From Calliopsis andreniformis (Eukaryota; Arthropoda; Insecta; Hymenoptera; Andrenidae): a DNA stretch of 64,000 nt. Positions 30,920 through 46,000 of the stretch are shown piece after piece. The DNA lies in the NCBI RefSeq assembly GCF_051401765.1, contig NC_135066.1, positions 24,651,542 to 24,715,541 on the forward strand, written 5' to 3'. Under the pieces are notes generated by a model. The model was not told the DNA's origin, did not search any database, and worked only from the letters and a program-made list of their open reading frames with translations. A program made the translations under genes and the position numbers. Position 1 is the stretch's first letter. Every line of letters starts with the position of its first letter.

Positions 30920-33900
30920 GGAATTTCACGTCATACGTCGGCTTTAACGTTAAAGTACGCATTATATTACTGGAATCGCCGTATGGCCTAGTTTCGAGTC
31001 ACATTAGTGAAATATCGCGGCGCTTGCTGAATTATTGCGAATTCCCGTTATACGTCGGCTTTAACGATAAACTACGCATTATAACACTGGAAACGATGTA
31101 TGGCCTAGTTTCGAGTCGTAGTGGTGAAATATCGAGGCGCTGGATGAAATATTGCGAATTTCACGTCATACGTCCACTTTAACGTTAAACTACGCATTAT
31201 ATCACTGGAATCGCCGTATGGCCTAGTTTCGAGTCATACGAGTGAAATATCGCGGCGCTGGATGAAATATTGCGAATTTCACGTCACACGTCGACTTTGA
31301 CGTTAAACTACGCATTATTTCACTGGAGTCGGTGTACGGCCTAGTTTCGAGTCATAGTGGAGAAATATCGAGGCGCTGGATGAAATATTGCGAATTTCAC
31401 GTCATACGTCCACTTTAACGTTAAACTACGCATTATATCACTGGAATCTCTGTATGGCCTAGTTTCGAGTCATATTATTGAAAAATCGTGGCGCTGGATG
31501 AAATATTGCGAATTTCCCGTCACACGTCGACTTTATCGTTAAATTGCGCATTATATCACTGGAAACGATATATTGCCTAGTTTCGACACACATTAGTGGA
31601 ATATTGTGGCGCTTGCTGAAATATTGCGAATTTCCCGCCATACGTCGACTTTAACGTTAAAGTACGCATTATATCACTGGAATCGCTGTATGGCCTAGTT
31701 TCGAGTCATATTATTGAAATATCGAGGCACTGGATGAAATATTGCGAATTTCACGTCACACGTCGCCTTTGACGTTAAAGTACGCATTATAACACTGGAA
31801 TCGCTGTATGGCCTAGTTTCGAGTCATACGAGTGAAGTATCGCGGCGCTGGATCAAATATTGCGAATTTCACGTCATACGTCGACTTTAACGTTAAACTA
31901 CGCATAATATCACTGGAATCGCTGTATGGCCTAGGTTCGAGTCATATTATTGAAATATCGAGGCACTGGATGAAATATTGCGAATTTCACGTCATACGTC
32001 GACTTTAACGTTAAACTACGCATTATTTCACTGGAGTCGATGTATGGCCTAGTTTCGAGTCATGCGAGTGAAATATCGCGGCGCTGGATGAAATATTGCG
32101 AATTTCACGTCACACGTCGACTTTAACGTTAAACTACGCATTATTTCACTGGAGTCGATGTATGGCCTAGTTTCGAGTCATGCGAGTGAAATATCGCAGC
32201 GCTGGATGAAATATTGCGAATTTCACGTTATACGTCGGCTTTAACCTTAAGCTACGCATTATATCACTGGAATCGCTGTATGGCCTAGTTTCGAGACATA
32301 TAAGTGAAATATCGTGGCTCTGGATCCAATATTGCGAATTTCACGTTATACGTCGTCTTTAACGTTAAAGTACGCATTATAACACTGGAATGGCTGTATG
32401 GCCCAGTTTCGAGTCATACGAGTAAAATATCGTGGCGCTGGATGAAATATTGCGAATTTTCCGTCACACGTCGACTTCAACGTTAAAGTACGCATTATAT
32501 CACTGGAATCGCCGTATGACCTAGTTTCGAGTCATACGAGTGAAATATCGTGGCGCTGTATGAAATATTGCGAATTTCCCGTCACACGTCGACTTTAACG
32601 TTAAACTCTGCATTATAACACTGGAAGCGATGTATGGCCTAGTTTCGAGACATAAGAGGAAATATCGTGGCGCTGGATGAAATATTGCTAATTTCTTGTC
32701 TTACGTCGACTTTAACGTTCAACTACGCAATATATCACTGGAATCACAGTATGGTCTAGTTTCGAGTCATATTAGTGGAATATGGCGGCGCTTGCTGAAA
32801 TATTGCGAATTTCCCGTCACACGTCGACTTTAACGTTAAACTCCGCATTATTTCGCTGGAATCGCTGTATGGCCTAGTTTCGAGTCATAGTGGAGAAATA
32901 TCGAGGCGCTGGATGAAATATTGCGAATTTCACGTCATACGTCGACTTTAACGTTAAACTATGCATTATAACACTGGAATCGTTGTATAGCCTAGTTTCG
33001 AGACGTAAGAGGAAATATCGTGGCGCTGGATGAAATATTGCGAATTTCCCGTCACACGTCGACTTCAACGTTAAACTACGCATTATATCACTGGAATCAC
33101 AGTATGGCCTAATTTCGAGTCATATTAGTGAAATATCGTGGCGCTGGATGAAATATTGCGAATTTTCCGTCCCACGTCGACTTTAACGTTAAACTACGCA
33201 TTATTTCACTGGATTCGGTGTATGGTATAGTTTCGAATCGTAGTGGTGAAATATCGAGGCGCTGGATGAAATACTGCGAATTTCACCTCATACGTCCACT
33301 TTAACGTTAAACTACGCATTATATCACTGGAATCGCTGTATGGCATAGTTTCGAGTCATGCGAGTGAAATATCGCGGCGCTGGATGAAATATTGCGAATT
33401 TCACGTCATACGTCGGCTTTAACGTTAAAGTACGCATTATATTACTGGAATCGCCGTATGGCCTAGTTTCGAGTCACATTAGTGAAATATCGCGGCGCTT
33501 GCTGAATTATTGCGAATTTCCCGTTATACGTCGGCTTTAACGATAAACTACGCATTATAACACTGGAAACGATGTATGGCCTAGTTTCGAGTCGTAGTGG
33601 TGAAATATCGAGGCGCTGGATGAAATATTGCGAATTTCACGTCATACGTCCACTTTAACGTTAAACTACGCATTATATCACTGGAATCGCCGTATGGCCT
33701 AGTTTCGAGTCATACGAGTGAAATATCGCGGCGCTGGATGAAATATTGCGAATTTCACGTCACACGTCGACTTTGACGTTAAACTACGCATTATTTCACT
33801 GGAGTCGGTGTACGGCCTAGTTTCGAGTCATAGTGGAGAAATATCGAGGCGCTGGATGAAATATTGCGAATTTCACGTCATACGTCCACTTTAACGTTAA

Positions 33901-36120
33901 ACTACGCATTATATCACTGGAATCTCTGTATGGCCTAGTTTCGAGTCATATTATTGAAAAATCGTGGCGCTGGATGAAATATTGCGAATTTCCCGTCACA
34001 CGTCGACTTTATCGTTAAATTGCGCATTATATCACTGGAAACGATATATTGCCTAGTTTCGACACACATTAGTGGAATATTGTGGCGCTTGCTGAAATAT
34101 TGCGAATTTCCCGCCATACGTCGACTTTAACGTTAAAGTACGCATTATATCACTGGAATCGCTGTATGGCCTAGTTTCGAGTCATATTATTGAAATATCG
34201 AGGCACTGGATGAAATATTGCGAATTTCACGTCACACGTCGCCTTTGACGTTAAAGTACGCATTATAACACTGGAATCGCTGTATGGCCTAGTTTCGAGT
34301 CATACGAGTGAAGTATCGCGGCGCTGGATCAAATATTGCGAATTTCACGTCATACGTCGACTTTAACGTTAAACTACGCATAATATCACTGGAATCGCTG
34401 TATGGCCTAGGTTCGAGTCATATTATTGAAATATCGAGGCACTGGATGAAATATTGCGAATTTCACGTCATACGTCGACTTTAACGTTAAACTACGCATT
34501 ATTTCACTGGAGTCGATGTATGGCCTAGTTTCGAGTCATGCGAGTGAAATATCGCGGCGCTGGATGAAATATTGCGAATTTCACGTCACACGTCGACTTT
34601 AACGTTAAACTACGCATTATTTCACTGGAGTCGATGTATGGCCTAGTTTCGAGTCATGCGAGTGAAATATCGCAGCGCTGGATGAAATATTGCGAATTTC
34701 ACGTTATACGTCGGCTTTAACCTTAAGCTACGCATTATATCACTGGAATCGCTGTATGGCCTAGTTTCGAGACATATAAGTGAAATATCGTGGCTCTGGA
34801 TCCAATATTGCGAATTTCACGTTATACGTCGTCTTTAACGTTAAAGTACGCATTATAACACTGGAATGGCTGTATGGCCCAGTTTCGAGTCATACGAGTA
34901 AAATATCGTGGCGCTGGATGAAATATTGCGAATTTTCCGTCACACGTCGACTTCAACGTTAAAGTACGCATTATATCACTGGAATCGCCGTATGACCTAG
35001 TTTCGAGTCATACGAGTGAAATATCGTGGCGCTGTATGAAATATTGCGAATTTCCCGTCACACGTCGACTTTAACGTTAAACTCTGCATTATAACACTGG
35101 AAGCGATGTATGGCCTAGTTTCGAGACATAAGAGGAAATATCGTGGCGCTGGATGAAATATTGCTAATTTCTTGTCTTACGTCGACTTTAACGTTCAACT
35201 ACGCAATATATCACTGGAATCACAGTATGGTCTAGTTTCGAGTCATATTAGTGGAATATGGCGGCGCTTGCTGAAATATTGCGAATTTCCCGTCACACGT
35301 CGACTTTAACGTTAAACTCCGCATTATTTCGCTGGAATCGCTGTATGGCCTAGTTTCGAGTCATAGTGGAGAAATATCGAGGCGCTGGATGAAATATTGC
35401 GAATTTCACGTCATACGTCGACTTTAACGTTAAACTATGCATTATAACACTGGAATCGTTGTATAGCCTAGTTTCGAGACGTAAGAGGAAATATCGTGGC
35501 GCTGGATGAAATATTGCGAATTTCCCGTCACACGTCGACTTCAACGTTAAACTACGCATTATATCACTGGAATCACAGTATGGCCTAATTTCGAGTCATA
35601 TTAGTGAAATATCGTGGCGCTGGATGAAATATTGCGAATTTTCCGTCCCACGTCGACTTTAACGTTAAACTACGCATTATTTCACTGGATTCGGTGTATG
35701 GTATAGTTTCGAATCGTAGTGGTGAAATATCGAGGCGCTGGATGAAATACTGCGAATTTCACCTCATACGTCCACTTTAACGTTAAACTACGCATTATAT
35801 CACTGGAATCGCTGTATGGCATAGTTTCGAGTCATGCGAGTGAAATATCGCGGCGCTGGATGAAATATTGCGAATTTCACGTCATACGTCGGCTTTAACG
35901 TTAAAGTACGCATTATATTACTGGAATCGCCGTATGGCCTAGTTTCGAGTCACATTAGTGAAATATCGCGGCGCTTGCTGAATTATTGCGAATTTCCCGT
36001 TATACGTCGGCTTTAACGATAAACTACGCATTATAACACTGGAAACGATGTATGGCCTAGTTTCGAGTCGTAGTGGTGAAATATCGAGGCGCTGGATGAA
36101 ATATTGCGAATTTCACGTCA
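30920..36120. repeat. 2476-bp higher-order repeat, about 2.1 tandem copies
   Basis: A block of 21 monomers repeats directly. Landmarks at 31459, 32304 and 32874 recur at 33935, 34780 and 35350, each 2476 bases later. Similarity fades at about 30920 and 36120. Confidence 0.85.
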
Positions 36121-39100
36121 TACGTCGGCTTTAACGTTAAACTGCGCATTATTTCACTGGAATCGGTGTATGGTCTAGTTTCGAGTCATAGTGGTGAAAT
36201 ATCGAGGCACTGGATGAAATATTGCGAATTTCACGTCATACGTCGACTTTAACGTTAAACTATGCATTATAACACTGGAATCGTTGTATAGCCTAGTTTC
36301 GAGACATAAGAGGAAATATCGTGGCGCTGGATGAAATATTGCGAATTTCTTGTCTTACGTCGACTTCAACTTTAAACTACGCATGATATAACTGGAATAT
36401 CTGTATGGCCTAATTTCGAGTCATATTAGTGAAATATCGTGGCGCTGGATGAAATATTGCGAATTTCCCGTCCCACGTCGACTTTAACGTTAAACTACGC
36501 ATTATTTCACTGGATTCGGTGTATGGTATAGTTTCGAATCGTAGTGGTGAAATATCGAGGCGCTGGATGAAATACTGCGAATTTCACGTCATACGTCCAC
36601 TTTAACGTTAAACTACGCATTATTTCACTGGAGTCGATGTATGGCCTAGTTTCGAGTCATGCGAGTGAAATATCGCAGCGCTGGATGAAATATTGCGAAT
36701 TTCACGTCATACGTCGACTTTAACGTTAAACTATGCATTATAACACTGGAATCGTTGTATAGCCTAGTTTCGAGACATAAGAGGAAATATCGTGGCGCTG
36801 GATGAAATATTGCGAATTTCTTGTCTTACGTCGACTTCAACTTTAAACTACGCATGATATAACTGGAATATCTGTATGGCCTAGTTTCGAGTCATATTAG
36901 AGAAATATCGTGGCGCTGGATGAAATATTGCGAATTTCCCGTCACACGTCGACTTTAACGTTAAACTACGCATTATATCACTGGAATCACAGTATGGCCT
37001 AATTTCGAGTCATATTAGTGAAATATCGTTGCGCTGGATGAAATATTGCGAATTTCCCGTCCCACGTCGACTTTAACGTTAAACTACGCATTATTTCACT
37101 GGATTCGGTGTATAGTCCAGTTTCGAGTCATAGTGGTGAAATATCGAGGCGCTGGATGACATATTGGGAATTTCACGTCATACGTCGGCTTTAACGTTAA
37201 AGTACGCATTATATTACTGGAATCGCCGTATGGCCTAGTTTCGAGTCACATTAGTGAAATATTGCGGCGCTTGCTGAATTATTGCGAATTTCCCGTTATA
37301 CGTCGGCTTTAACGATAAACTACGCATTATATCACTGGAATCGCTGTATGGCCTAGTTACGAGTCAAATTAGAGAAATATTGTGGCGCTGGATGAAATAT
37401 TGCGAATTTCCCGTCTCACGTCGACTTTAACGTTAAATTGCGCATTATATCACTGGAAACGATATGTTGCCTAGTTTTGACACACATTAGTGGAATATTG
37501 TGGCGCTTGCTGAAATATTGCGAATTTCCCGCCATACGTCGACTTTAACGTTAAAGTACGCATTATATCACTGGAATCGGTGTATGGTCTAGTTTCGAGT
37601 CATATTAGTGAAATATGGCGGCGCTTGCTGAAATATTGCGAATTTCCCTTCACACGTCGACTTTAGCGTTAAACTCCGCATTATTTCACTGGATTCGGTG
37701 TATGGTGTAGTTTCGAGTCGTAGTGGTGAAATATCGAGGCGCTGGATGAAATATTGCGAATTTCACGTCATACGTCCACTTTAACGTTAAACTACGCATT
37801 ATATCACTGGAATCGCTGTATGGCATAGTTTCGAGTCATGCGAGTGAAATATCGCGGCATTGGATGAAATATTGCGAATTTCACGTCATACGTCGGCTTT
37901 AACGTTAAAGTACGCATTATATCACTGGAATCGCCGTATGGCCTAGTTTCGAGTCATACGAGTGAAATATCGTGGCGCTGGATGAAATATTGCGAATTTC
38001 CCGTCACACGTCGACTTTAACGTTAAACTCCGCATTATTTCACTGGATTCGGTGTATGGTCCAGTTTCGAGTCATAGTGGTGAAATATCGAGGCGCTGGA
38101 TGACATATTGGGAATTTCACGTCATACGTCGGCTTTAACGTTAAAGTACGCATTATATTACTGGAATCGCCGTATGGCCTAGTTTCGAGTCACATTAGTG
38201 AAATATCGCGGCGCTTGCTGAATTATTGCGAATTTCCCGTTATACGTCGGCTTTAACGATAAACTACGCATTATAACACTGGAAACGATGTATGGCCTAG
38301 TTTCGAGTCGTAGTGGTGAAATATCGAGGCGCTGGATGAAATATTGCGAATTTCACGTCATACGTCCACTTTAACGTTAAACTACGCATTATATCACTGG
38401 AATCGCCGTATGGCCTAGTTTCGAGTCATACGAGTGAAATATCGCGGCGCTGGATGAAATATTGCGAATTTCACGTCACACGTCGACTTTGACGTTAAAC
38501 TACGCATTATTTCACTGGAGTCGATGTATGGCCTAGTTTCGAGTCATGCGAGTGAAATATCGCAGCGCTGGATGAAATATTGCGAATTTCACGTCATACG
38601 TCGGCTTTAACGTTAAACTGCGCATTATTTCACTGGAATCGGTGTATGGTCTAGTTTCGAGTCATAGTGGTGAAATATCGAGGCACTGGATGAAATATTG
38701 CGAATTTCACGTCATACGTCGACTTTAACGTTAAACTCTGCATTATAACACTGCAAGCGATGTATGGCCTAATTTCGAGACATAAGAGGAAATATCGTGG
38801 CGCTGGATGAAATATTGCGAATTTCACGTCATACGTCGACTTTAACGTTAAACTATGCATTATAACACTGGAATCGTTGTATAGCCTAGTTTCGAGACAT
38901 AAGAGGAAATATCGTGGCGCTGGATGAAATATTGCGAATTTCTTGTCTTACGTCGACTTCAACTTTAAACTACGCATGATATAACTGGAATATCTGTATG
39001 GCCTAGTTTCGAGTCATATTAGAGAAATATCGTGGCGCTGGATGAAATATTGCGAATTTCCCGTCACACGTCGACTTTAACGTTAAACTACGCATTATAT

Positions 39101-42100
39101 CACTGGAATCACAGTATGGCCTAATTTCGAGTCATATTAGTGAAATATCGTTGCGCTGGATGAAATATTGCGAATTTCCCGTCCCACGTCGACTTTAACG
39201 TTAAACTACGCATTATTTCACTGGATTCGGTGTATAGTCCAGTTTCGAGTCATAGTGGTGAAATATCGAGGCGCTGGATGACATATTGGGAATTTCACGT
39301 CATACGTCGGCTTTAACGTTAAAGTACGCATTATATTACTGGAATCGCCGTATGGCCTAGTTTCGAGTCACATTAGTGAAATATCGCGGCGCTTGCTGAA
39401 TTATTGCGAATTTCCCGTTATACGTCGGCTTTAACGATAAACTACGCATTATAACACTGGAAACGATGTATGGCCTAGTTTCGAGTCGTAGTGGTGAAAT
39501 ATCGAGGCGCTGGATGAAATATTGCGAATTTCACGTCATACGTCTGCTTTAACGTTAAACTGCGCATTATTTCACTGGAATCGGTGTATGGTCTAGTTTC
39601 GAGTCATAGTGGTGAAATATCGAGGCACTGGATGAAATATTGCGAATTTCACGTCATACGTCGACTTTAACGTTAACTCTGCATTATAACACTGCAAGCG
39701 ATGTATGGCCTAATTTCGAGACATAAGAGGAAATATCGTGGCGCTGGATGAAATATTGCGAATTTCACGTCATACGTCGACTTTAACGTTAAACTATGCA
39801 TTATAACACTGGAATCGTTGTATAGCCTAGTTTCGAGACATAAGAGGAAATATCGTGGCGCTGGATGAAATATTGCGAATTTCTTGTCTTACGTCGACTT
39901 CAACTTTAAACTACGCATGATATAACTCGAATATCTGTATGGCCTAATTTCGAGTCATATTAGTGAAATATCGTGGCGCTGGATGAAATATTGCGAATTT
40001 CCCGTCCGACGTCGACTTTAACGTTAAACTACGCATTATTTCACTGGATTCGGTGTATGGTATAGTTTCGAATCGTAGTGGTGAAATATCGAGGCGCTGG
40101 ATGAAATACTGCGAATTTCACGTCATACGTCCACTTTAACGTTAAACTACGCATTATTTCACTGGAGTCGATGTATGGCCTAGTTTCGAGTCATGCGAGT
40201 GAAATATCGCAGCGCTGGATGAAATATTGCGAATTTCACGTCATACGTCGACTTTAACGTTAAACTATGCATTAACGTTAACGTTAAACTACGCATTATT
40301 TCACTGGATTCGGTGTATGGTATAGTTTCGAATCGTAGTGGTGAAATATCGAGGCGCTGGATGAAATACTGCGAATTTCACGTCATACGTCCACTTTAAC
40401 GTTAAACTACGCATTATATCACTGGAATCGCTGTATGGCATAGTTTCGAGTCATGCGAGTGAAATATCGCGGCGCTGGATGAAATATTGCGAATTTCACG
40501 TCATACGTCGGCTTTAACGTTAAAGTACGCATTATATCACTGGAATCGCCGTATGGCCTAGTTTCGAGTCATACGAGTGAAATATCGCGGCGCTGGATGA
40601 AATATTGCGAATTTCACGTCACACGTCGACTTTAACGTTAAACTACGCATTATTTCACTGGAGTCGATGTATGGCCTAGTTTCGAGTCATGCGAGTGAAA
40701 TATCGCAGCGCTGGATGAAATATTGCGAATTTCACGTCATACGTCGACTTTAACGTTAAACTATGCATTATAACACTGGAATCGTTGTATAGCCTAGTTT
40801 CGAGACATAAGAGGAAATATCGTGGCGCTGGATGAAATATTGCGAATTTCTTGTCTTACGTCGACTTCAACTTTAAACTACGCATGATATAACTGGAATA
40901 TCTGTATGGCCTAGTTTCGAGTCATATTAGAGAAATATCGTGGCGCTGGATGAAATATTGCGAATTTCCCGTCACACGTCGACTTTAACGTTAAACTACG
41001 CATTATATCACTGGAATCACAGTATGGCCTAATTTCGAGTCATATTAGTGAAATATCGTTGCGCTGGATGAAATATTGCGAATTTCCCGTCCCACGTCGA
41101 CTTTAACGTTAAACTACGCATTATTTCACTGGATTCGGTGTATAGTCCAGTTTCGAGTCATAGTGGTGAAATATCGAGGCGCTGGATGACATATTGGGAA
41201 TTTCACGTCATACGTCGGCTTTAACGTTAAAGTACGCATTATATTACTGGAATCGCCGTATGGCCTAGTTTCGAGTCACATTAGTGAAATATTGCGGCGC
41301 TTGCTGAATTATTGCGAATTTCCTGTTATACGTCGGCCTTAACGATAAACTACGCATTATATCACTGGAAACGATATATTGCCTAGTTTTGACACACATT
41401 AGTGGAATATTGTGGCGCTTGCTGAAATATTGCGAATTTCCCGCCATACGTCGACTTTAACGTTAAAGTACGCATTATATCACTGGAATCGGTGTATGGT
41501 CTAGTTTCGAGTCATATTAGTGAAATATGGCGGCGCTTGCTGAAATATTGCGAATTTCCCTTCACACGTCGACTTTAGCGTTAAACTCCGCATTATTTCA
41601 CTGGATTCGGTGTATGGTCTAGTTTCGAGTCGTAGTGGTGAAATATCGAGGCGCTGGATGAAATATTGCGAATTTCACGTCATACGTCTGCTTAACGTTA
41701 AAGTATGCATTATATCACTGGAATCGCCGTATGGCCTAGTTTCGAGTCATATTAGAGAAATATCGCGGCGCTGGATCAAATATTGCGAATTTCACGTCAT
41801 ACGTCGACTTTAACGTTAAACTACGCATGATATAACTGGAATATCTGTATGGCCTAGTTTCGAGTCATATTAGAGAAATATCGTGGCGCTGGATGAAATA
41901 TTGCGAATTTCCCGTCACACGTCGACTTTAACGTTAAACTACGCATTATATCACTGGAATCACAGTATGGCCTAATTTCGAGTCATATTAGTGAAATATC
42001 GTTGCGCTGGATGAAATATTGCGAATTTCCCGTCCCACGTCGACTTTAACGTTAAACTACGCATTATTTCACTGGATTCTGTGTATAGTCCAGTTTCGAG

Positions 42101-42409
42101 TCATAGTGGTGAAATATCGAGGCGCTGGATGAAATATTGCGAATTTCTTGTCTTACGTCGACTTCAACTTTAAACTACGCATGATATAACTGGAATATCT
42201 GTATGGCCTAGTTTCGAGTCATATTAGAGAAATATCGTGGCGCTGGATGAAATATTGCGAATTTCCCGTCACACGTCGACTTTAACGTTAAACTACGCAT
42301 TATATCACTGGAATCACAGTATGGCCTAATTTCGAGTCATATTAGTGAAATATCGTTGCGCTGGATGAAATATTGCGAATTTCCCGTCCCACGTCGACTT
42401 TAACGTTAA

Positions 42410-43030
42410 ACTACGCATTATATCACTGGAATCGCCGTATGGCCTAGTTTCGAGTCATACGAGTGAAATATCGCGGCGCTGGATGAAATATTGCGAATTT
42501 CACGTCACACGTCGACTTTGACGTTAAACTACGCATTATTTCACTGAAGTCGATGTATGGCCTAGTTTCGAGTCATGCGAGTGAAATATCGCAGCGCTGG
42601 ATGAAATATTGCGAATTTCACGTCATACGTCGGCTTTAACGTTAAACTGCGCATTATTTCACTGGAATCGGTGTATGGTCTAGTTTCGAGTCATAGTGGT
42701 GAAATATCGAGGCACTGGATGAAATATTGCGAATTTCACGTCATACGTCGACTTTAACGTTAAACTCTGCATTATAACACTGCAAGCGATGTATGGCCTA
42801 ATTTCGAGACATAAGAGGAAATATCGTGGCGCTGGATGAAATATTGCGAATTTCACGTCATACGTCGACTTTAACGTTAAACTATGCATTATAACACTGG
42901 AATCGTTGTATAGCCTAGTTTCGAGACATAAGAGGAAATATCGTGGCGCTGGATGAAATATTGCGAATTTCTTGTCTTACGTCGACTTCAACTTTAAACT
43001 ACGCATGATATAACTGGAATATCTGTATGG
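42410..43030. repeat. Satellite block duplicated at 47008-47628
   Basis: The same order of variant monomers recurs 4598 bases (39 monomers) downstream. Both copies include the variant with CATTATAACACTGCAAGCGA. Confidence 0.7.
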
Positions 43031-46000
43031 CCTAATTTCGAGTCATATTAGTGAAATATCGTGGCGCTGGATGAAATATTGCGAATTTCCCGTCCCACGT
43101 CGACTTTAACGTTAAACTACGCATTATTTCACTGGATTCGGTGTATGGTATAGTTTCGAATCGTAGTGGTGAAATATCGAGGCGCTGGATGAAATACTGC
43201 GAATTTCACGTCATACGTCCACTTTAACGTTAAACTACGCATTATTTCACTGGAGTCGATGTATGGCCTAGTTTCGAGTCATGCGAGTGAAATATCGCAG
43301 CGCTGGATGAAATATTGCGAATTTCACGTCATACGTCGACTTTAACGTTAAACTATGCATTATAACACTGGAATCGTTGTATAGCCTAGTTTCGAGACAT
43401 AAGAGGAAATATCGTGGCGCTGGATGAAATATTGCGAATTTCCCGTCCCACGTCGACTTTAACGTTAAACTACGCATTATTTCACTGGATTCGGTGTATG
43501 GTATAGTTTCGAATCGTAGTGGTGAAATATCGAGGCGCTGGATGAAATACTGCGAATTTCACGTCATACGTCCACTTTAACGTTAAACTACGCATTATAT
43601 CACTGGAATCGCTGTATGGCATAGTTTCGAGTCATGCGAGTGAAATATCGCGGCGCTGGATGAAATATTGCGAATTTCACGTCATACGTCGGCTTTAACG
43701 TTAAAGTACGCATTATATCACTGGAATCGCCGTATGGCCTAGTTTCGAGTCATACGAGTGAAATATCGCGGCGCTGGATGAAATATTGCGAATTTCACGT
43801 CACACGTCGACTTTAACGTTAAACTACGCATTATTTTACTGGAGTCGATGTATGGCCTAGTTTCGAGTCATGCGAGTGAAATATCGCAGCGCTGGATGAA
43901 ATATTGCGAATTTCACGTCATACGTCGACTTTAACGTTAAACTATGCATTATAACACTGGAATCGTTGTATAGCCTAGTTTCGAGACATAAGAGGAAATA
44001 TCGTGGCGCTGGATGAAATATTGCGAATTTCTTGTCTTACGTCGACTTCAACTTTAAACTACGCATGATATAACTGGAATATCTGTATGGCCTAGTTTCG
44101 AGTCATATTAGAGAAATATCGTGGCGCTGGATGAAATATTGCGAATTTCCCGTCACACGTCGACTTTAACGTTAAACTACGCATTATATCACTGGAATCA
44201 CAGTATGGCCTAATTTCGAGTCATATTAGTGAAATATCGTTGCGCTGGATGAAATATTGCGAATTTCCCGTCCCACGTCGACTTTAACGTTAAACTACGC
44301 ATTATTTCACTGGATTCGGTGTATAGTCCAGTTTCGAGTCATAGTGGTGAAATATCGAGGCGCTGGATGACATATTGGGAATTTCACGTCATACGTCGGC
44401 TTTAACGTTAAAGTACGCATTATATTACTGGAATCGCCGTATGGCCTAGTTTCGAGTCACATTAGTGAAATATTGCGGCGCTTGCTGAATTATTGCGAAT
44501 TTCCTGTTATACGTCGGCCTTAACGATAAACTACGCATTATATCACTGGAATCGCTGTATGGCCTAGTTACGAGTCAAATTAGAGAAATATTGTGGCGCT
44601 GGATGAAATATTGCGAATTTCCCGTCTCACGTCGACTTTAACGTTAAATTGCGCATTATATCACTGGAAACGATATATTGCCTAGTTTTGACACACATTA
44701 GTGGAATATTGTGGCGCTTGCTGAAATATTGCGAATTTCCCGCCATACGTAGACTTTAACGTTAAAGTACGCATTATATCACTGGAATCGGTGTATGGTC
44801 TAGTTTCGAGTCATATTAGTGAAATATGGCGGCGCTTGCTGAAATATTGCGAATTTCCCTTCACACGTCGACTTTAGCGTTAAACTCCGCATTATTTCAC
44901 TGGATTCGGTGTATGGTCTAGTTTCGAGTCGTAGTGGTGAAATATCGAGGCGCTGGATGAAATATTGCGAATTTCACGTCATACGTCTGCTTTAACGTTA
45001 AAGTATGCATTATATCACTGGAATCGCCGTATGGCCTAGTTTCGAGTCATATTAGAGAAATATCGCGGCGCTGGATCAAATATTGCGAATTTCACGTCAT
45101 ACGTCGACTTTAACGTTAAACTACGCATGATATAACTGGAATATCTGTATGGCCTAGTTTCGAGTCATATTAGAGAAATATCGTGGCGCTGGATGAAATA
45201 TTGCGAATTTCCCGTCACACGTCGACTTTAACGTTAAACTACGCATTATATCACTGGAATCACAGTATGGCCTAATTTCGAGTCATATTAGTGAAATATC
45301 GTTGCGCTGGATGAAATATTGCGAATTTCCCGTCCCACGTCGACTTTAACGTTAAACTACGCATTATTTCACTGGATTCGGTGTATAGTCCAGTTTCGAG
45401 TCATAGTGGTGAAATATCGAGGCGCTGGATGACATATTGGAAATTTCACGTCATACGTCGGCTTTAACGTTAAAGTACGCATTATATTACTGGAATCGCC
45501 GTATGGCCTAGTTTCGAGTCACATTAGTGAAATATCGCGGCGCTTGCTGAATTATTGCGAATTTCCCGTTATACGTCGGCTTTAACGATAAACTACGCAT
45601 TATAACACTGGAAACGATGTATGGCCTAGTTTCGAGTCGTAGTGGTGAAATATCGAGGCGCTGGATGAAATATTGCGAATTTCACGTCATACGTCCACTT
45701 TAACGTTAAACTACGCATTATATCACTGGAATCGCCGTATGGCCTAGTTTCGAGTCATACGAGTGAAATATCGCGGCGCTGGATGAAATATTGCGAATTT
45801 CCCGTCCCACGTCGACTTTAACGTTAAACTACGCATTATTTCACTGGATTCGGTGTATAGTCCAGTTACGAGTCATAGTGGTGAAATATCGAGGCGCTGG
45901 ATGACATATTGGGAATTTCACGTCATACGTCGGCTTTAACGTTAAAGTACGCATTATATTACTGGAATCGCCGTATGGCCTAGTTTCGAGTCACATTAGT

